From assembly GCA_003116995.1 (NCBI GenBank), contig BDSL01000139.1:149017-213016 (forward strand): 64,000 bases of DNA, written 5' to 3'. The stretch is from Yamagishiella unicocca. Lineage: Eukaryota; Chlorophyta; Chlorophyceae; Chlamydomonadales; Volvocaceae. Under the pieces are notes generated by a model. That model saw only the letters and a program-made list of their open reading frames with translations, was not told the origin of the DNA and did no database searches. Positions 25,558 to 42,889 of this stretch are shown piece after piece. Made by a program: the position numbers and the translations under genes. Within the stretch, counting starts at the first letter, position 1. Each line of letters opens with the position of its first letter.

Positions 25558-26753
25558 CTGGAGCCAATGGGCAGGAGACCCGTGGGTCGGCACGTAAAAG
25601 AGGTGAGCAACACCGACAAGAAACAAAGTTTAAAAAGAGGTGAGCAACACCGACAAGAAACAAAGTTTGGGAGCCATGTTTGCATTTGCATGCCGGCGTG
25701 GTTGCGTGCTGGACTGGTTGCATGCTGGAGTGGAATGCGGGGGCACCAGTTTGGGGGTGGGGGGTTGATTGCGTGCATGGACTAGGCGGCGAGCAGAACT
25801 CAGCGCGGCACAGTAGCGGGGGCTGCAGGACCGGGATGCTGCCGGGGCCTGGGGCCTGCCGCAAGTGAAGTTCCCCCACTCCGGGCGGGTGCAGGCCAGG
25901 TTGGCGGGCGGAGGGGGGGGGGGGCTGATTCCCACAACACACGCCGGGGTGGGGGGTGGGGGGGAAGTGGCCCTCGCCAACCCAATTTGCTGCTCTAAGG
26001 ACGGGCGATACGGGGTGGGGGGGTGGGGGGGGGGGAAGTGACCCTCGCCAACCCAATTTGGTGCGCTAACTCTCTCGCCACGTGAATCGGATAGCTAGAT
26101 TCCATCTGATGCGCACCTGAAGCGCTGGGTACGACGATGTTGGTTGGGTGCGCACCGCGAGCCACGAACGGCGCGCCAGCCACCAGCGCCGAGCGACCTG
26201 CACCATACAAACGCAGGGAGCTCGACATGTAAATCGCTCAATCCAGACAGCAGGTGCCTATGGGGCCTGTCGTTATGGTGTAGAGCTTCAAGCGCGCGGT
26301 GCGTACCGGTGAATTGCCGAACGAGCGGCAGCGCCCGACGCATACTCGCACACGCCATCGGCAAAGGCAGGGCTACAGGCGACTGACTGGTGCACAAAAT
26401 TGAGGCCTTAGGGGCCTTCAGGGACGTTGGGGCCATCCAAACGATGTGTGGTGGTGGGGTGTGGACAAGCTTTGCGGTGGGCACGCAGAAAGGAGATACT
26501 ACCGGCGTGCTAATGCACGGTGCATGCACACGCGACTGTCAGGAAACGCTGCACCAACATGAAGCCTGGATGCACTGAATGCACCATGTTGGGACGAGCA
26601 TGAGACTACCGGCTAAGGCCAGCTGCACAAACTCAAAAGGATACTAAACAAGGGACACGGGCAGCCAATTAGCGTGGCGCCCCTCCCCACATTATTGGTT
26701 CTGCTACGCTGACTATCATTGCTTTTCCTCGGCACCAACTGCACCCCGCCATC
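25558..26753. other. Divergent region between AlaRS and DHQS
   Basis: This segment must hold the AlaRS N-terminal/targeting exon, its promoter and the DHQS promoter. Visible features are a duplicated 42-bp stretch (GAGGTGAGCAACACCGACAA) at about 25599 and 25639, and a pair of GGGGAAGTG(G/A)CCCTCGCCAA words at about 25964 and 26034. On the minus strand at 26095-26370 an Arg/Ser/Ala-rich, acid-poor frame (MACASMRRALPLVRQF) looks like a transit peptide, but it could not be joined to exon 25496-25557 with confidence. Confidence 0.35.
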
Positions 26754-32072
<5,319 letters not shown>

Positions 32073-34121
32073 GCGGTGCGGACACTGCCGCCGAGCAGCA
32101 GCAGCCGCAGCAGCCGCAGCAGCAATTGCAGTGTTTGCAGTGTTTGCATGAATGGGCTTTGGTTGTGGCGGTTGGCTGGCGGGAGATGGGGAAGTCGAGG
32201 GCGTTTAGGGTTTGGGTATTTTGCGACGACGGAGGCGGGCGGCGAGCAGCGATGACCTGGCTACTGGGCCGCCGGAGGAATGGGAACAGAGCCCAGGGCG
32301 GGGGATGGCGTGTATCATGGGTGTTATACGCCCGAGCCGTGTTGTACCGCTGCAACGAGTGTGTTAGGAGGGAGGTATCGCAACGAGTGTGTGTATATGC
32401 CTCAGCTGAGACAGCTGAGGTGTCGTCGATGACTTGGTCCGGGGGGGCGGCAGGACCTGCCGGCTGGGGGCGGTGCGGCTGCGGAGCCACGGTGGCGCGG
32501 CACAGGAGGCCGTCTGTGGCTCAGTGGTGGGCGGTGGTGGTGAGTGGCTGAGGGGAGGTCGCAGCCGACGTCAGTGTATGTGTGTATGTATATGCCGTAA
32601 TGCCGTACTGTGTGGGTGGGTTGCCGGCCAATTTTGTCACGTGCGGCCGGGCCTCCTTGAACACCAAGACGCCGCGCAGTGGCGGCACGCGGCGCCCTCG
32701 TTCCCGAAAGCGCACAGCTGCCACCATCGCTCGCCGAGCGCGGCCCGTGTAACAAATATAACATGGCTAAAGTGGGGTTTGGAAGCATGCTGCATATGGA
32801 CACCGGCGCATCCTGGACCGCATCCGTCCCCTCAAATCTGTCCCCTTACATCTGTGGCGTCCGAGGGTGTGCTCTCACACTCGCAGCCACGATCGCTCAT
32901 CATCCAATCATCCGCGCCCTCGAAACCCGCCTGCGCGAAGCCAGCGACGAGCCGCCCAGCTCGGTCCTGGCAGCAGCCAAGCCCCAGGGCTCCCCTGCCG
33001 CCCCTTCACCTCCTCACGTCTGGGCCGCGCATTCGGGCCCCCGAGCCCGCCTGGCGAGACAGCAGCGTTACTGCTCGCAGCCCCTCAGGGGCCTCCCCAC
33101 CAGGCCCCTGCCTGCCGCGGCACTACTGCGCAACCAGCTGCCGGTGGAAGGGGATCCACGGGCAGCAGCACAACAGGGGTTTAGGGGCTTAACTGTCAAC
33201 TGCAGCCTCCCTTCCGCCTCTTTCCTCCCCCCCACGGGTCGGGGACCACCTAGCCAGTAATAGAGTAATTCCTCGCGCTGTCCAACTGGGTCGCCAGTCT
33301 GTTGCCTAATCCTTCTGCCACCGGAGCAGAGGAGGCCGGACCGCTAAGCCGCGAGGAGTCAACCGAAACCTAACAGTCCGGATGTATCCCACGAAGTTCG
33401 GACGTGTGCGTGCGCGAGCGTGTGTGCGCGGGTGTGTGCGTGGCCTCAGGTGAAGCCACTGCCGCTGCTGGATGTGGCGGCGGCTGCTCCGGAGAAACAA
33501 GCGTGGAGAGCGTACGGCACCCTGCAAGCCGGACTGCAAGGTGCGCCTAGTTGCAACCAGCATTAACCACCAACCACTACCGCCAATCACCGTCTCGTGG
33601 CCCGCCATCGCAACCGGCATCAACAGGCCAGGCGGTAACCTACGCTGCCCAGTGACCACCGCTTTCCGCCGCGGCGTTCGTTTGAGCAGCCGCATCTGCA
33701 CCATGCGGCCAGCAGAGCCACACCGCCGCCATGAGCGCGTTGACCGCGTTGCCAGCGCCAGGGCGACCGCGATCCAGCCCCCCTCATCAACCCTCACATG
33801 CGCCCCCAGGTCGACCGGGTGGCGCACCCCTGCTGCACCCCACAGCCAGCAATCCTCGCCCACGCCTCTCCCTTACCGTTACACCGAACTAACCAAGCAA
33901 CCACCCTAACCTATTAAAGCAACCATCATTGTCGGCGTCGCGATGAGTGGCGCCGATCATCGCTCGGGACGAGCATCGCTCGGGACGGCAGCCGGGCGCT
34001 GCGTTGAACGGCTTTCGTGACAAGGGTCACATAAGCACGACATGTACGACAAATCGCTACCAGCCAGCGCGTTCACGGTTCGACGGGGCGTCCGCGGGTC
34101 AGCCCCTTCCCAGCCGCCTCT
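32073..34121. other. DHQS 3' UTR and intergenic region
   Basis: TGTAA at 32748-32752, the usual green-algal polyadenylation signal, is a candidate end of the DHQS transcript and implies a ~680-nt 3' UTR. A 166-codon frame (32763-33260) starts right after it but has no recognisable domain, and its composition resembles non-coding neighbours. A telomere-like GTTTAGGGTTTGGG lies near 32199. Nothing else is supported. Confidence 0.45.
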
Positions 34122-35349
34122 CTACTTGTCCTTCTTCGTCTCCTCCTTGGGCGGCTCGGCTGCTGCTGCCGCAAGCGCCGGTGCGCTCTGCTTGGCGTTC
34201 TGGGGACACAAGGAGTACACGGAGTAAACCCTCCAAGTTACGGCCAACTGGCCCAAACACGTTGATTTGCGGTCGGGGTTGGAGGGCGGGGTGGGGTCGA
34301 GAGGAGCCCCACATGTCGGCACTTAAGGAATGAGTAAAACCGATTGACTGGTGCACGTTTGGGATGGGGTGGGGTTGAATGCGGTTAGGGTTCTGGCCGC
34401 TGGAGGTGCTGGGCAGAGCAGCTCGGCCTGTGCACTGAGACCTACACTGGGCCCTGTACCTCCGTAGGCACACATGAGAGGTGTTCGGGGAGAGCGACGG
34501 TATGGCTGCCCTGGGCAGCCTAGGCACCGCGGGGAGGCTCGAGACCTAGGCCGTGTGGCGAAAGCGTGTGGGCGGGCGCGGACACCCTGACTCGTATCTT
34601 GCCCGCCCGAGCGGCACCACAGTTGGTTACCGCCTTTCTGCCGGCTAACCAGGCAACAACACACCGTCGCCCTGACCCCGCAGCGCCCTCTCTAGCGCCC
34701 TGGACGTGGGGGCCCGGGGGCGCTCTCATGATGCGGCGGCGTGGCTGCAGCACGGACGCACCTTAATGGCTCGCCGGTGCTCCAGCAGCTTTGTGACGCA
34801 GAGCATGATGCCGATCATGCCGCCGTTGAAGAAGAAGGCGGAGAAGAAGGGGTTCATGGCGATGAGCCGCTTGTAGTACTTTCCAAAGGCGCTCTGGCTG
34901 AGCGGGCTGCTGCCGTCTTCATCTAAGGAGCGGGTTCACAGCGGAATCGGGCGGACCAATGTTCGATGGGGTGGAGACGGTTGATGCATACATGCGTCGC
35001 TTGTTGCGGCGTCAACATGCTGGGGCAGGGAGTAGCGGCTAAGGACGGAGTGTTGGGGTCCGTTAAGCGGTCCACGGGTCCATCACGTGCAAAGCCTCCA
35101 TAATACAGTTAAGCAGCATTTCACAATTGATGCAATGTATGCATTATGAAGGCTATGCCAGGACCGTGGGCGGACCGATTGTAATCACAACGGGTTCCTC
35201 GGGGTCGCCTCGGTGCGCTTACCCAAAAGCACTTGAATTCCGATGATACCCACTACGAAAGCGACGATAGCTATTGGAAGGCAGAGCACGGTTACTGCTA
35301 GCAACAAGGGCTTCAGGGCGACCGCTGGCTCTTTGGGTTTGGGCGGCAT
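34122..35349 (-). CDS. Small two-helix membrane protein of unknown function (three exons)
   Basis: Exons 35223-35349, 34762-34922 and 34122-34199 join in phase to give 121 residues. The N-terminus is MPPKPKEP followed by a strongly hydrophobic helix (LLLAVTVLCLPIAIVAFVVG, about 15-38). A hydrophilic loop with FGKYYKRLIAMNPF follows, then a second helix (FFSAFFFNGGMIGIMLCVT, about 71-92), and finally a charged Ala/Glu/Lys tail ending KEETKKDK. The start at 35349 has a good AAAATG context. The frame stays open upstream to an ATG at 35491-35493, which would add 48 residues but leave only ~100 bp to the divergent gene, so the shorter form is preferred. No family is recognised; the topology fits a small ER or organelle membrane subunit. 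Function unknown. Confidence 0.65.
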
Positions 35350-35593
35350 TTTGGCGCGCTCCGGGTCTAAGCTGCCTAAGCAAATTCGTTGACGAAGGCT
35401 AGATGTGAGGAATTCGTGTAAGAATACTTTGCGCGTGGCAGACTGCCCAGTCGTGCTTCTAGACGGTTTGCCTTTTCCGAATCCGGGGAACATGCATGAT
35501 GCTATGTCCAGGAGGATACATGTCTTTATTGTATATACCGCGTAGGCTAAATTGATTTATAGAGTCCACACTTAATTCGTTAATTGCGATGCC
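35350..35593. promoter_or_regulatory. Shared (bidirectional) promoter region
   Basis: Only 244 bp separate the divergent starts at 35349 (-) and 35594 (+). An AT-rich core with TTGTATATACCG lies at about 35527-35538. Both genes probably depend on this segment; no individual factor site was identified. Confidence 0.45.
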
Positions 35594-38472
35594 ATGGCCG
35601 AGCGTCTAGCTCCGGCGACAAAACACCAGTTCAGGCACAACGGGCAAGTGGTGTATGAATGGGATCAGACCTTTAGCGAAGTTAACATCTACGTGCCCGT
35701 CCCGCCTGGCGTGGGTGGGAAGCAACTCTACGTTGATATCACCACCAAGCACTTGCGGTTCGGCATCAAGCCCAATCCACCCTATATCGATGTAAGCAGG
35801 CTTTACTGCTGAAGAGGCCTGGGGAATGCTATTGACACATACGGCAGAGCCTGGAACTTCTGGGTCGCTGGGTCGGCTCGTACCTAACGTCGCATCAGCG
35901 ACAGTTATCGAAGCCAAACGGATCACCGCAGCGGATGCATCAGCTCCGGCAGCGCTCGCTGACTGCGGAATGCTGATGGGTGTGGGGGTGGTTTACCAGG
36001 CCTGCCCCTGGCATTCTCGTGGAAAACATCCCCCGTCTCCATCACCCCGCAATCATCAACCATGGTCACATCATGCCAACTGGGCGTACAGCACCACAAA
36101 GCCCCAGCCGCCTCGCCACCCATTTCACAGCATACGTTCCAAATCCGCAGAGCGACTTGGCAGCCGGCGTCAAGGTATCAGAGAGCTACTGGACGCTAGG
36201 TGATTCATTGGAACGGGCGGGGGCGGGACAAGGGCCGAGGGGGAAGATCGGGGTAATGGGAAAGCGGGGGGGGGGTTGTAAAAACCGTTTTACGCGACGG
36301 GACAGGATAGTTGGCGCATGGTCGTCGGACACCAATTTTGTGGGCGCATTGGGGGGGGACGTTCGTGGTTTTCCTCCGAGGGGGACCGTCAGGGGCTGTC
36401 CTGCAACTGCCCTGCAGGACCCCGGGGACCCCGGCCCCCGCCCATCATGATCTGTCCACTCGGGGAATGTCCCTTGTTGCGGACTGACTGCAGGCTTCCC
36501 CTGTCTGTCTCCTCCGAGCTCGCAGACTTCCTCTCGCTGTTTCGCGAACCTCGCCGCCGTCATCGACATCTCACGCAATCTGTGTCCTGCCGTACCTTGA
36601 GCACCTCCAGCCCCGGAGCCCCAAACACCGTGCCCACGAGCTCTCACACCTCGCTATGTTACCTGTCCCCCCACCCGCCCCTCCCCCTCCTGATGTACGG
36701 CTGCGGCCAAGCAGAGGACGGCGTGCTGCACGTGAACCTGACCAAACTCGAAGAGGTACGGCGGGTGTACGGTGCGCTGCGTGGGTTGCTGTACGTATGT
36801 GATTCCTAGATATGTACATCTTGGCACATGACCCATCACGGGGAAGGAATCCTGTGTGTCTGGCCTGTCACGTGGCCTAAGACAGGAAGCAGAAGAGCTC
36901 ACTCGCTAGGGGCCCGACAGACGCGCTTCGGTAGTGCCCTAGCTGCAACAACCCTCCGCCCATTTTGCAATCCTGTAAACCTTTGGAGCCTTCGCCGTGG
37001 GAGACGATCCCGTCCATGACTCCCAGGACCTCGGCCGGCACTCTGGCGCACGTCGGCGCTTGCTGCCTACTGCCGTCCCGCCTCTCAGCCACCCCGCGGC
37101 CCCCGCCCGCCGTCTTTTGTATCCTCACCCCAGTTCTCCAGCATGCATCTTGAAACGTCTGTTCTAAACGGCTTTTCCTCGCATCCAGGGCCTTCCTCAA
37201 AACCCTGCCGGCACTCCCCAGCCAGCAGGGAAGGACTCCCCTGGCGCACGTCTTCAGCCACCCCACCACCGCACCCACGCTCCACAGGGCACGTGTCGCA
37301 CCCTATCACGCCGCGCGCATGGCCTACCCCACAATGCGCCAGCTATCCTATCCATATCGCGTAACCGGTTTTTATGCCACCCCACACTACACATCACACG
37401 TTGGCACTCCCGGCTGAGGCGCGAAGCTGTTCGCCCTCCTTGCGTTGCCGCGGGCAGGGTGGTGTGTGGCGCAGCGCCATCGCCGGCCACGACCTGGACC
37501 TGGCCACGCAGCAGAACGACCAGCAGCGGCTGATGCTGGAGCGGTTCCAAGTGGAGGTAGGGGCGGCGGGGCGGCAGGGCGGCGGGGTGGCGGGGGGTAG
37601 GGCGGTATTTGGGTTTGCGAGAAGAAGACCTGGTTACACGACATAAGAATTGGAGGGCAGAAACTAGCTACCCCCCTTTGCCCGACGGTGTAGCGGTGGT
37701 GAGGAAGCGCGCATTGCGGCATGTGAGGATGACAGGTGGGGCGTCAGTTGGGGGGTAAAACTGTATCCGCGAATCCACGGTCAGTTGGGGCGGCCGACCG
37801 GGGCGGCCGCCGGGAGGGGGCCCTCCACGTGCGGAGGTGCAGCGGCACCACGTGCGGAAGGCCGACGGGCGCGGGAGGTATGAGGGCACGATGTAGTGGT
37901 GCCGGTACCGGTACCAGGTAGGGCTTCAGCGGGCCTCGCCCGGCGCCAGCGAGCGCTGCAACCCGCGGGCTTACACCCCGCCCCCTCCGACTCTAGTTTC
38001 CTCAACCAAGTCCTCCGGCATGCACCTCAAAACGTCTGTCCTACACGGATTTTCTTTCGTACACGGGTTTCCTTGTAACCTCCCCGACCCCAACCCTCGG
38101 GCCGGACCCACCACCTTAGTCTCAGGATTGTGTGGCAAGATCCTCAACCACTTTGCGAAGGTGGGGCGCGATCCGTTGGAGTCGCGCGCCGTGTAGGCTC
38201 CTGCGGTCGAGGATCACGGGCTGTCGCCACAGCCAGCGTAGCCGGCCCGGTGGCGGCGCACCTCTCTCCCTCTCGGCGATGTCGCTACCCCATGAGGTCG
38301 CGTTGTCGCTACCCCTCACCTGCCCACCCTCCGCCCGGCCGCCTCCCCCCACACAACCCGGCAGCACCCCGGCTTCGACTTCTCCCAAGCTACGTTCAAC
38401 GGCCAGATCCCCGACCCGAGGACGTTCATGCGGGACCTGGACTCCGCGCCCCCGCCGGAGGACGAGGAGTAG
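35594..38472 (+). CDS. NUDCD2: NudC domain-containing protein 2-like co-chaperone (five exons)
   Basis: A p23/CS-domain protein of the NudC family, expected to work with Hsp90 in folding WD-repeat clients and in dynein/microtubule functions. Exons 35594-35791, 36151-36199, 36715-36755, 37458-37556 and 38365-38472 join in phase to give 164 residues (human NUDCD2 has 157). The CS domain covers about 18-105: YEWDQTFSEVNIYVPVP, TTKHLRFGIKP, then VSESYWTLEDGVLHVNLTKL and VWRSAIAGH. The C-terminus has the diagnostic QQRLMLERFQVE followed by HPGFDFSQATFNG, and ends in an acidic PPPEDEE. The gene is complete and intact. Introns 2 and 3 carry family B and A repeats. Confidence 0.9.
36276..36330 (+). 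repeat. Interspersed repeat family B, NUDCD2 intron 2
   Basis: TTGTAAAAACCGTTTTACGC followed by GGGACAGGATAGTTGGCGCA and TGGTCGTCGG. Matches 11875-11915 and 13803-13852. Confidence 0.75.
37109..37207 (+). repeat. Interspersed repeat family A, NUDCD2 intron 3
   Basis: Contains TTTTGTATCCTCACCCCAGT, TCTCCAGCATGCATCTTGAA, ACGTCTGTTCTAAACGG and CTTCCTCAAAACCC. About 85% similar by eye to the DHQS copy at 30827-30921. Confidence 0.8.
37340..37380 (-). repeat. Interspersed repeat family B, NUDCD2 intron 3
   Basis: Reverse orientation. On the minus strand it reads GGCATAAAAACCGGTTACGC, then GATAGGATAGCTGGCGCA. Confidence 0.75.
37988..38080 (+). repeat. Interspersed repeat family A, NUDCD2 intron 4
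   Basis: Contains TTTCCTCAACCAAGTCCTCC, GGCATGCACCTCAAAACGTC, TGTCCTACACGG and TTCGTACACGGGTTTCCTTG. A diverged member. Confidence 0.75.
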
Positions 38473-39312
38473 GCGCCAGGGGTTCTGATGCTGGCCGGTG
38501 TTGCAGCGGTGCTGCCAGGTGCTGCGGAACGGTTGCGGCGGGAGCGTACATGTTTGTTGCAATACGCGGTTTTGGGGCGGTGGGTTAGGTTAGCTAGGCG
38601 TGTCCCCGGAGATGCCTACCGCTGGCAGGTAGGGGGCCTCAAGGACTTGTCGTGTGGCCTCTTTGATTGCAGCAGGATCTGTTACAGCGGGCTCCAGGCC
38701 CCAAGGTTGAGCCATCGGGCACATCGCAACAATGTACTCCGGCCAGGGAGGGGGGGGCCGTCCCGGCCGTGATGAAGCGCCCCGCGCAGCGCCAAAACGC
38801 TCGTTTCTCGCCGCGCAAAGTTGCACAAGCATAGAGCACACATACATGGGGACTCCTAAGCGGTCGGCGGCCGCTCGCAGACCCGCTGGAGCTCGGACGT
38901 ACTGCATTGCTCATTGGTACTGCATTGCTCATTGGTAAGGCCCATCGCAATTTGTGATGCGGTACAGAATGCGATATATCTAATAGCTCACTATGTAGAC
39001 GGCAAAGTGTACAGGCGAGTCCTTTAGGGGGAGAAAACAAACGGACTGAAACCAGGCTGTCAGCGGTGTCTTGACGAAAACATTTCTAACCGTCGCAAGC
39101 CTCAAAGCCCATGCGCGAAAAGAAGCCTCACGCCAGGTCTTCACTATAACAAATAGCACACCCTTACAGAACTAATGCTTTTAGCTGGACGCGTCAAATT
39201 GCACTTCTGCTCGCGCAATTGCGCTCGCGGTAGTTGACCGCGCGCGCAATGGCCCCCCAAATAGCGGCTCCAAACAATAAAAGACGTAAAGAATTTTAAC
39301 AAAACTTATATA
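38473..39312. other. Spacer between NUDCD2 and the orphan gene
   Basis: No gene supported. Contains a family D repeat (38677-38733), an exact 18-bp direct duplication TACTGCATTGCTCATTGG at about 38899 and 38917, and an AT-rich stretch leading to TATATAA at 39307-39313. Confidence 0.6.
38677..38733 (+). repeat. Interspersed repeat family D
   Basis: GCGGGCTCCAGGCCCCAAGG followed by TTGAGCCATCGGGCACATCG. Third member of the family (see 7328-7386). Confidence 0.7.
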
Positions 39313-40602
39313 ATGGCGCTCAAGAGCACTCCTTCCGCTACCATTCACCGCGCACTGCCTCTTGAACGCTTGAACTGGGAGTACAAACCAAGGCGGCCTC
39401 GCGATGGTGACGTCAAGAGCACTGTAGATCCGGCTACGGGCATAAAGACATATACACTGTATGCGCAACCTCGCAAGGTGCATAAATATACCGGTGAGCC
39501 GATATACTTCGGCGTGTCCTTTTTCGAGCCTTACCCACAGTTCTTCAAGGCAATCCATCAGCAGCTCACCAACACCGGTGCCTCAGCTCTCGGAGATGCC
39601 AATCGGGGGTGCGCTGTTTCAGTGCCTAACTCCGTGCTCCCGGAAGGCGTGGACATTGTAAATGACGGCAAGCTCAGCCTTCCGCTTGAGGGAGACGACA
39701 GAATTGTATGCGGAGAGCACTACACGCTCTTCGCGACCCGGAGCATGCCAGCAGCTGACTTTGATGCCATCTTTGCGGAGCTGATTGCGAACAGCAGCAT
39801 ACCGTGCGAGCCGAAGGGAGGGGCAGCGCCAGTGGACCTCAAGCTGGATATGGACTGTTACCCGGCGGATAAGCTCACCTGCGCTGCAATGATGTCCCTG
39901 GACGCCCTCAGCCTCGAGGCGACTGACCCGTACGTACGGTGGTTTGCAAAGCTGTACGCCCTTCACCTGCGGGCGACGGATATGGACTTCGAGGACTTGC
40001 TCGGGTTCGGGCCACTGGCTAGCATGGCCGCGGCTGCCCTGGAGGCCTGGACGGTTGAAGACGGCTTCCTCCTGGCGAGCGCATGCGAGGCTCAAGACCG
40101 CTTGGCTGAAGTACTACAGTGCAAGTTCACCCGGCCAGCGTACCAGCCGCCCTGGGTAAGCTACGTGACAGCTCCGCTTACCCCGTGCTAGCCTTACAGG
40201 GTGCTTTGTGTTTTGTTGAGTGAATCGTTTTGGTCAATTATGGGTGTGACAGGGAATTGAGCGGCATCGTGAGCTTCACGCACGCCTCTTTCCATTCCGC
40301 CTCTTCCTCAGGTCCACCCGTTCCAGTTCCTTTCCGGGGAGTACCGGGACGAGCTGTTCGATGAAGAGGTAAAGGTGTGCGCACGGGCTTTCGAGGGCGA
40401 TGAGGGCCTCAAGGAAAAGGTGAACAAGGCGGCAAAGTACCTGTTTGAGGAGCTGGCCGTAGACCCGCACCTGGTCATGACCAAGAACTGCACGCTGCTG
40501 CACCGCGGAGTGACGTTCCGGATAGAGTGCGCAAAAGGAAGGGGTGCGCCACCTCCCGCCCCCCCCTGTCTGGCAGGAGAGGAGGGTCTAAGGTCCGGTT
40601 AG
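39313..40602 (+). CDS. Orphan protein of unknown function (two exons)
   Basis: Exons 39313-40155 and 40312-40602 join in phase (TGG|GTAAGC and CTCAG|GTC) to give 377 residues. The composition is that of a soluble globular protein: no signal peptide and no membrane helix. Examples of well-formed segments are YFGVSFFEPYPQFFKAIHQQ, GDDRIVCGEHYTLFATRSM, and in exon 2 HPFQFLSGEYRDELFDEEVK and YLFEELAVDPHLVMTKNCTL. The last ~25 residues are Pro/Gly-rich. No known domain is recognised. Codon usage is less GC-extreme than in the upstream genes. A TATATAA box abuts the ATG, so transcription may start further upstream, or the true start may be a later Met. Function unknown. Confidence 0.65.
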
Positions 40603-42880
40603 CGTCAGCGGCGCGTAGATGTCGTTAGCTTTATCAAGAGGACTTACGCCTGCTTCCAGGGGGGTGTCCCGGGAGCAGGGGTGGTTGACGCGGACCCCCT
40701 CGGGGCAGCAGCGGTGCAACTGGGACGTGGCGGTGGGCAGTGGGCAGAGGTGCACGGGCAGGTGTGACCGCTTGACCGATGGACCTCGGCGAAGGAACAC
40801 CACTATTGGGCACGGCGGCGTGTTGCAAACTGACGCGGCGGACAGCGAGGCAGGTAGGTAAGCCGGTGGTATGACTAGCTCTTCCAATCAGCTACAGACA
40901 GCCTCACCTTTAATATTTTGTTTTAAGGGTTAACCGTTGTAAGGCGTCGCTATCAATGTTGGGAGTCGCGGCGGGTGGGGTCGTGTTTGCCAAGGAGACT
41001 GCTGCGACTTGCTTGGTTGCGTGTGGAGTGCAAAAGGGAAGGAAGCCAGGCAGGTGCCGCTTGAGCTGAAAAATGCGCGTACGGCGCCTTGTCGGGTGCA
41101 GCGAATCCCGAGCAACGTCAGTGCCGGTTAGTGCCGATCTCAAACATGAATCCGGCGTACGACGCGGCTCATGTACGACGGGTGCACAAACGACTGCAAC
41201 GGGAAACCACCCAGCTACGCAGCGACTAGGGGTCGCCCCATGAATGTCTTTTTTACGGTTGTGTGCATGGATCGTCGATGCGGTTGTGTAGGAGCCAGGC
41301 ATTTCCGCTTTGCTGCTCTGAGAGTGCCTGGCGGTTTCGCCCCATCAAAGTCCACTGTAACCTGACTCCTAAGGATTGATGTGACAGTGAGTGAATGAGG
41401 TTACAGCGGACTTCGGTTCGCACGCGGGCGGAAATTGACGACGGTGTGTGTGGGTGCTACTCGACCCATGCAGCGGACCGCGCTGGCTTGCACCGCCTGA
41501 CCTGGACGTTCCTGAGTCACGTTGTCATAAGAGTGTCACGCAACGCAACGCTTCTCTTCGTAGGACCCGCTGTCCGTGTGCCCCTGCTGCTATTAACGGT
41601 GCAGCAGTCCCCCCCCTACTTGTCGTACTTGTCGTACCCCGCAGCCTTCGGGCCGTGGTGCGGGGGTTGGCCTGGCATCGTGGGGTCGCGCGCCAGGCAG
41701 TAGGGGGCACCCCCCCCATCACCCCAGGCAGAAGGCGATGCCCCCTTCCATACTGTACGGTATCCCCACACCACCTCGGTCCGCATCTCCAGCGCGCATC
41801 AGGAGAAAGCGCGGTATCGCCTCTCCTCTCTTTCCATCACACCCTAAACTCCCTTTTCTGGCCGCCCTGCACCCCCACCCCCAACCTCACCATTCGGCAG
41901 TACGTTTCCGTACCGCCCCACCGACGCTACCCGCCCACGCGTTCCTCAGTGTGCGTTCTGTTTCCCCCGGTTTTGGGGTGGGGGATGGCCCATCCTGGGA
42001 CGAGTCCTCTCATAGGCTTCCCCGTACCCCCTTAGGCTGTTGTAGCTTCCGGGCTTTGAGCCACGATGATGGACCATTTGGCGGGCCTCGGATCCCGTGT
42101 CAAAGCAAGGGCGACGAGCGATAAGTGAATGTGGCAAGGCTTGATGTGTCAAAGTCCGTGCGAAGGGTGGTAGTGATAGCAACCGATTGAAGATCTCCTC
42201 GAGCTTTTATAATGATCCTGGCTACGCCGGGAAAGCTCGTACGTATCCTTTCGCATGAACCGTCGCGTCGCATCGGCAATAGCCATAGCTTGATCGTCCC
42301 GTCGTACAACGTTCAGGACTCCAATCGGCGAGGCCGATATCCAACCTGCGACGCGCGATTCCCTTACATGCTGCTCAGCCCTACCCAGCCGGCCCCGGCT
42401 GAGCCTCCAGAGCGCCAGTCCTTGCTTTGTCAACGTCCATGTCACCACCAGAGCGAGCAGCGGGACCCAAATGCGGCTGGGGACTCGCCATAAGGTGCAT
42501 GTTACATATGCGTAGGTAAAGAGCGCGACTGGCCCGTCCAGGGGCGTCCGTTTATATGTGTTCCCTGGCCTCGTCCCTGGCCCGTCCCCGGAGCCGTCGG
42601 CGGCCCGTCCCTGTACGGGGTACACCGAAACGGTGGCGACGTATGGTCGCGGTATTGTAACGTGATCGGCTAAGCAAAGAACAAAACTCAATTGGAAGTC
42701 TCCATGCAACACTACCTGTTGAGTTCACGCCTGCTGGTTCCTCGCGACAGGAGTTTTGGCGTTCCCTTGGTTATGTTACCGATGTTACATCCGTACTTTC
42801 ATACGGCACGCGTCCGTTCAAGGTAGGGGGGCAATGGACACAAGAGAAAAACATTACCTCAACTGGGATCAATCTCATCA
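40603..42880. other. Gene-poor region preceding the LINE 3' end
   Basis: No supported gene. Frames such as 41738-42124 are compositional. The part from about 42100 to 42880 may be LINE 3' UTR or flank. Nothing else stands out. Confidence 0.5.
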
Positions 42881-42889
42881 CCTCCTCTT

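Noticed and set aside
32763..33260. 166-codon frame starting after the putative DHQS polyadenylation signal
   Set aside because: No domain, no splice support, and composition like the surrounding DNA; left as a possible but unsupported ORF.
33306..33909. Overlapping 145-185 codon frames on both strands
   Set aside because: Both are Arg/Pro/Thr-rich from GC composition, without recognisable motifs or exon boundaries.
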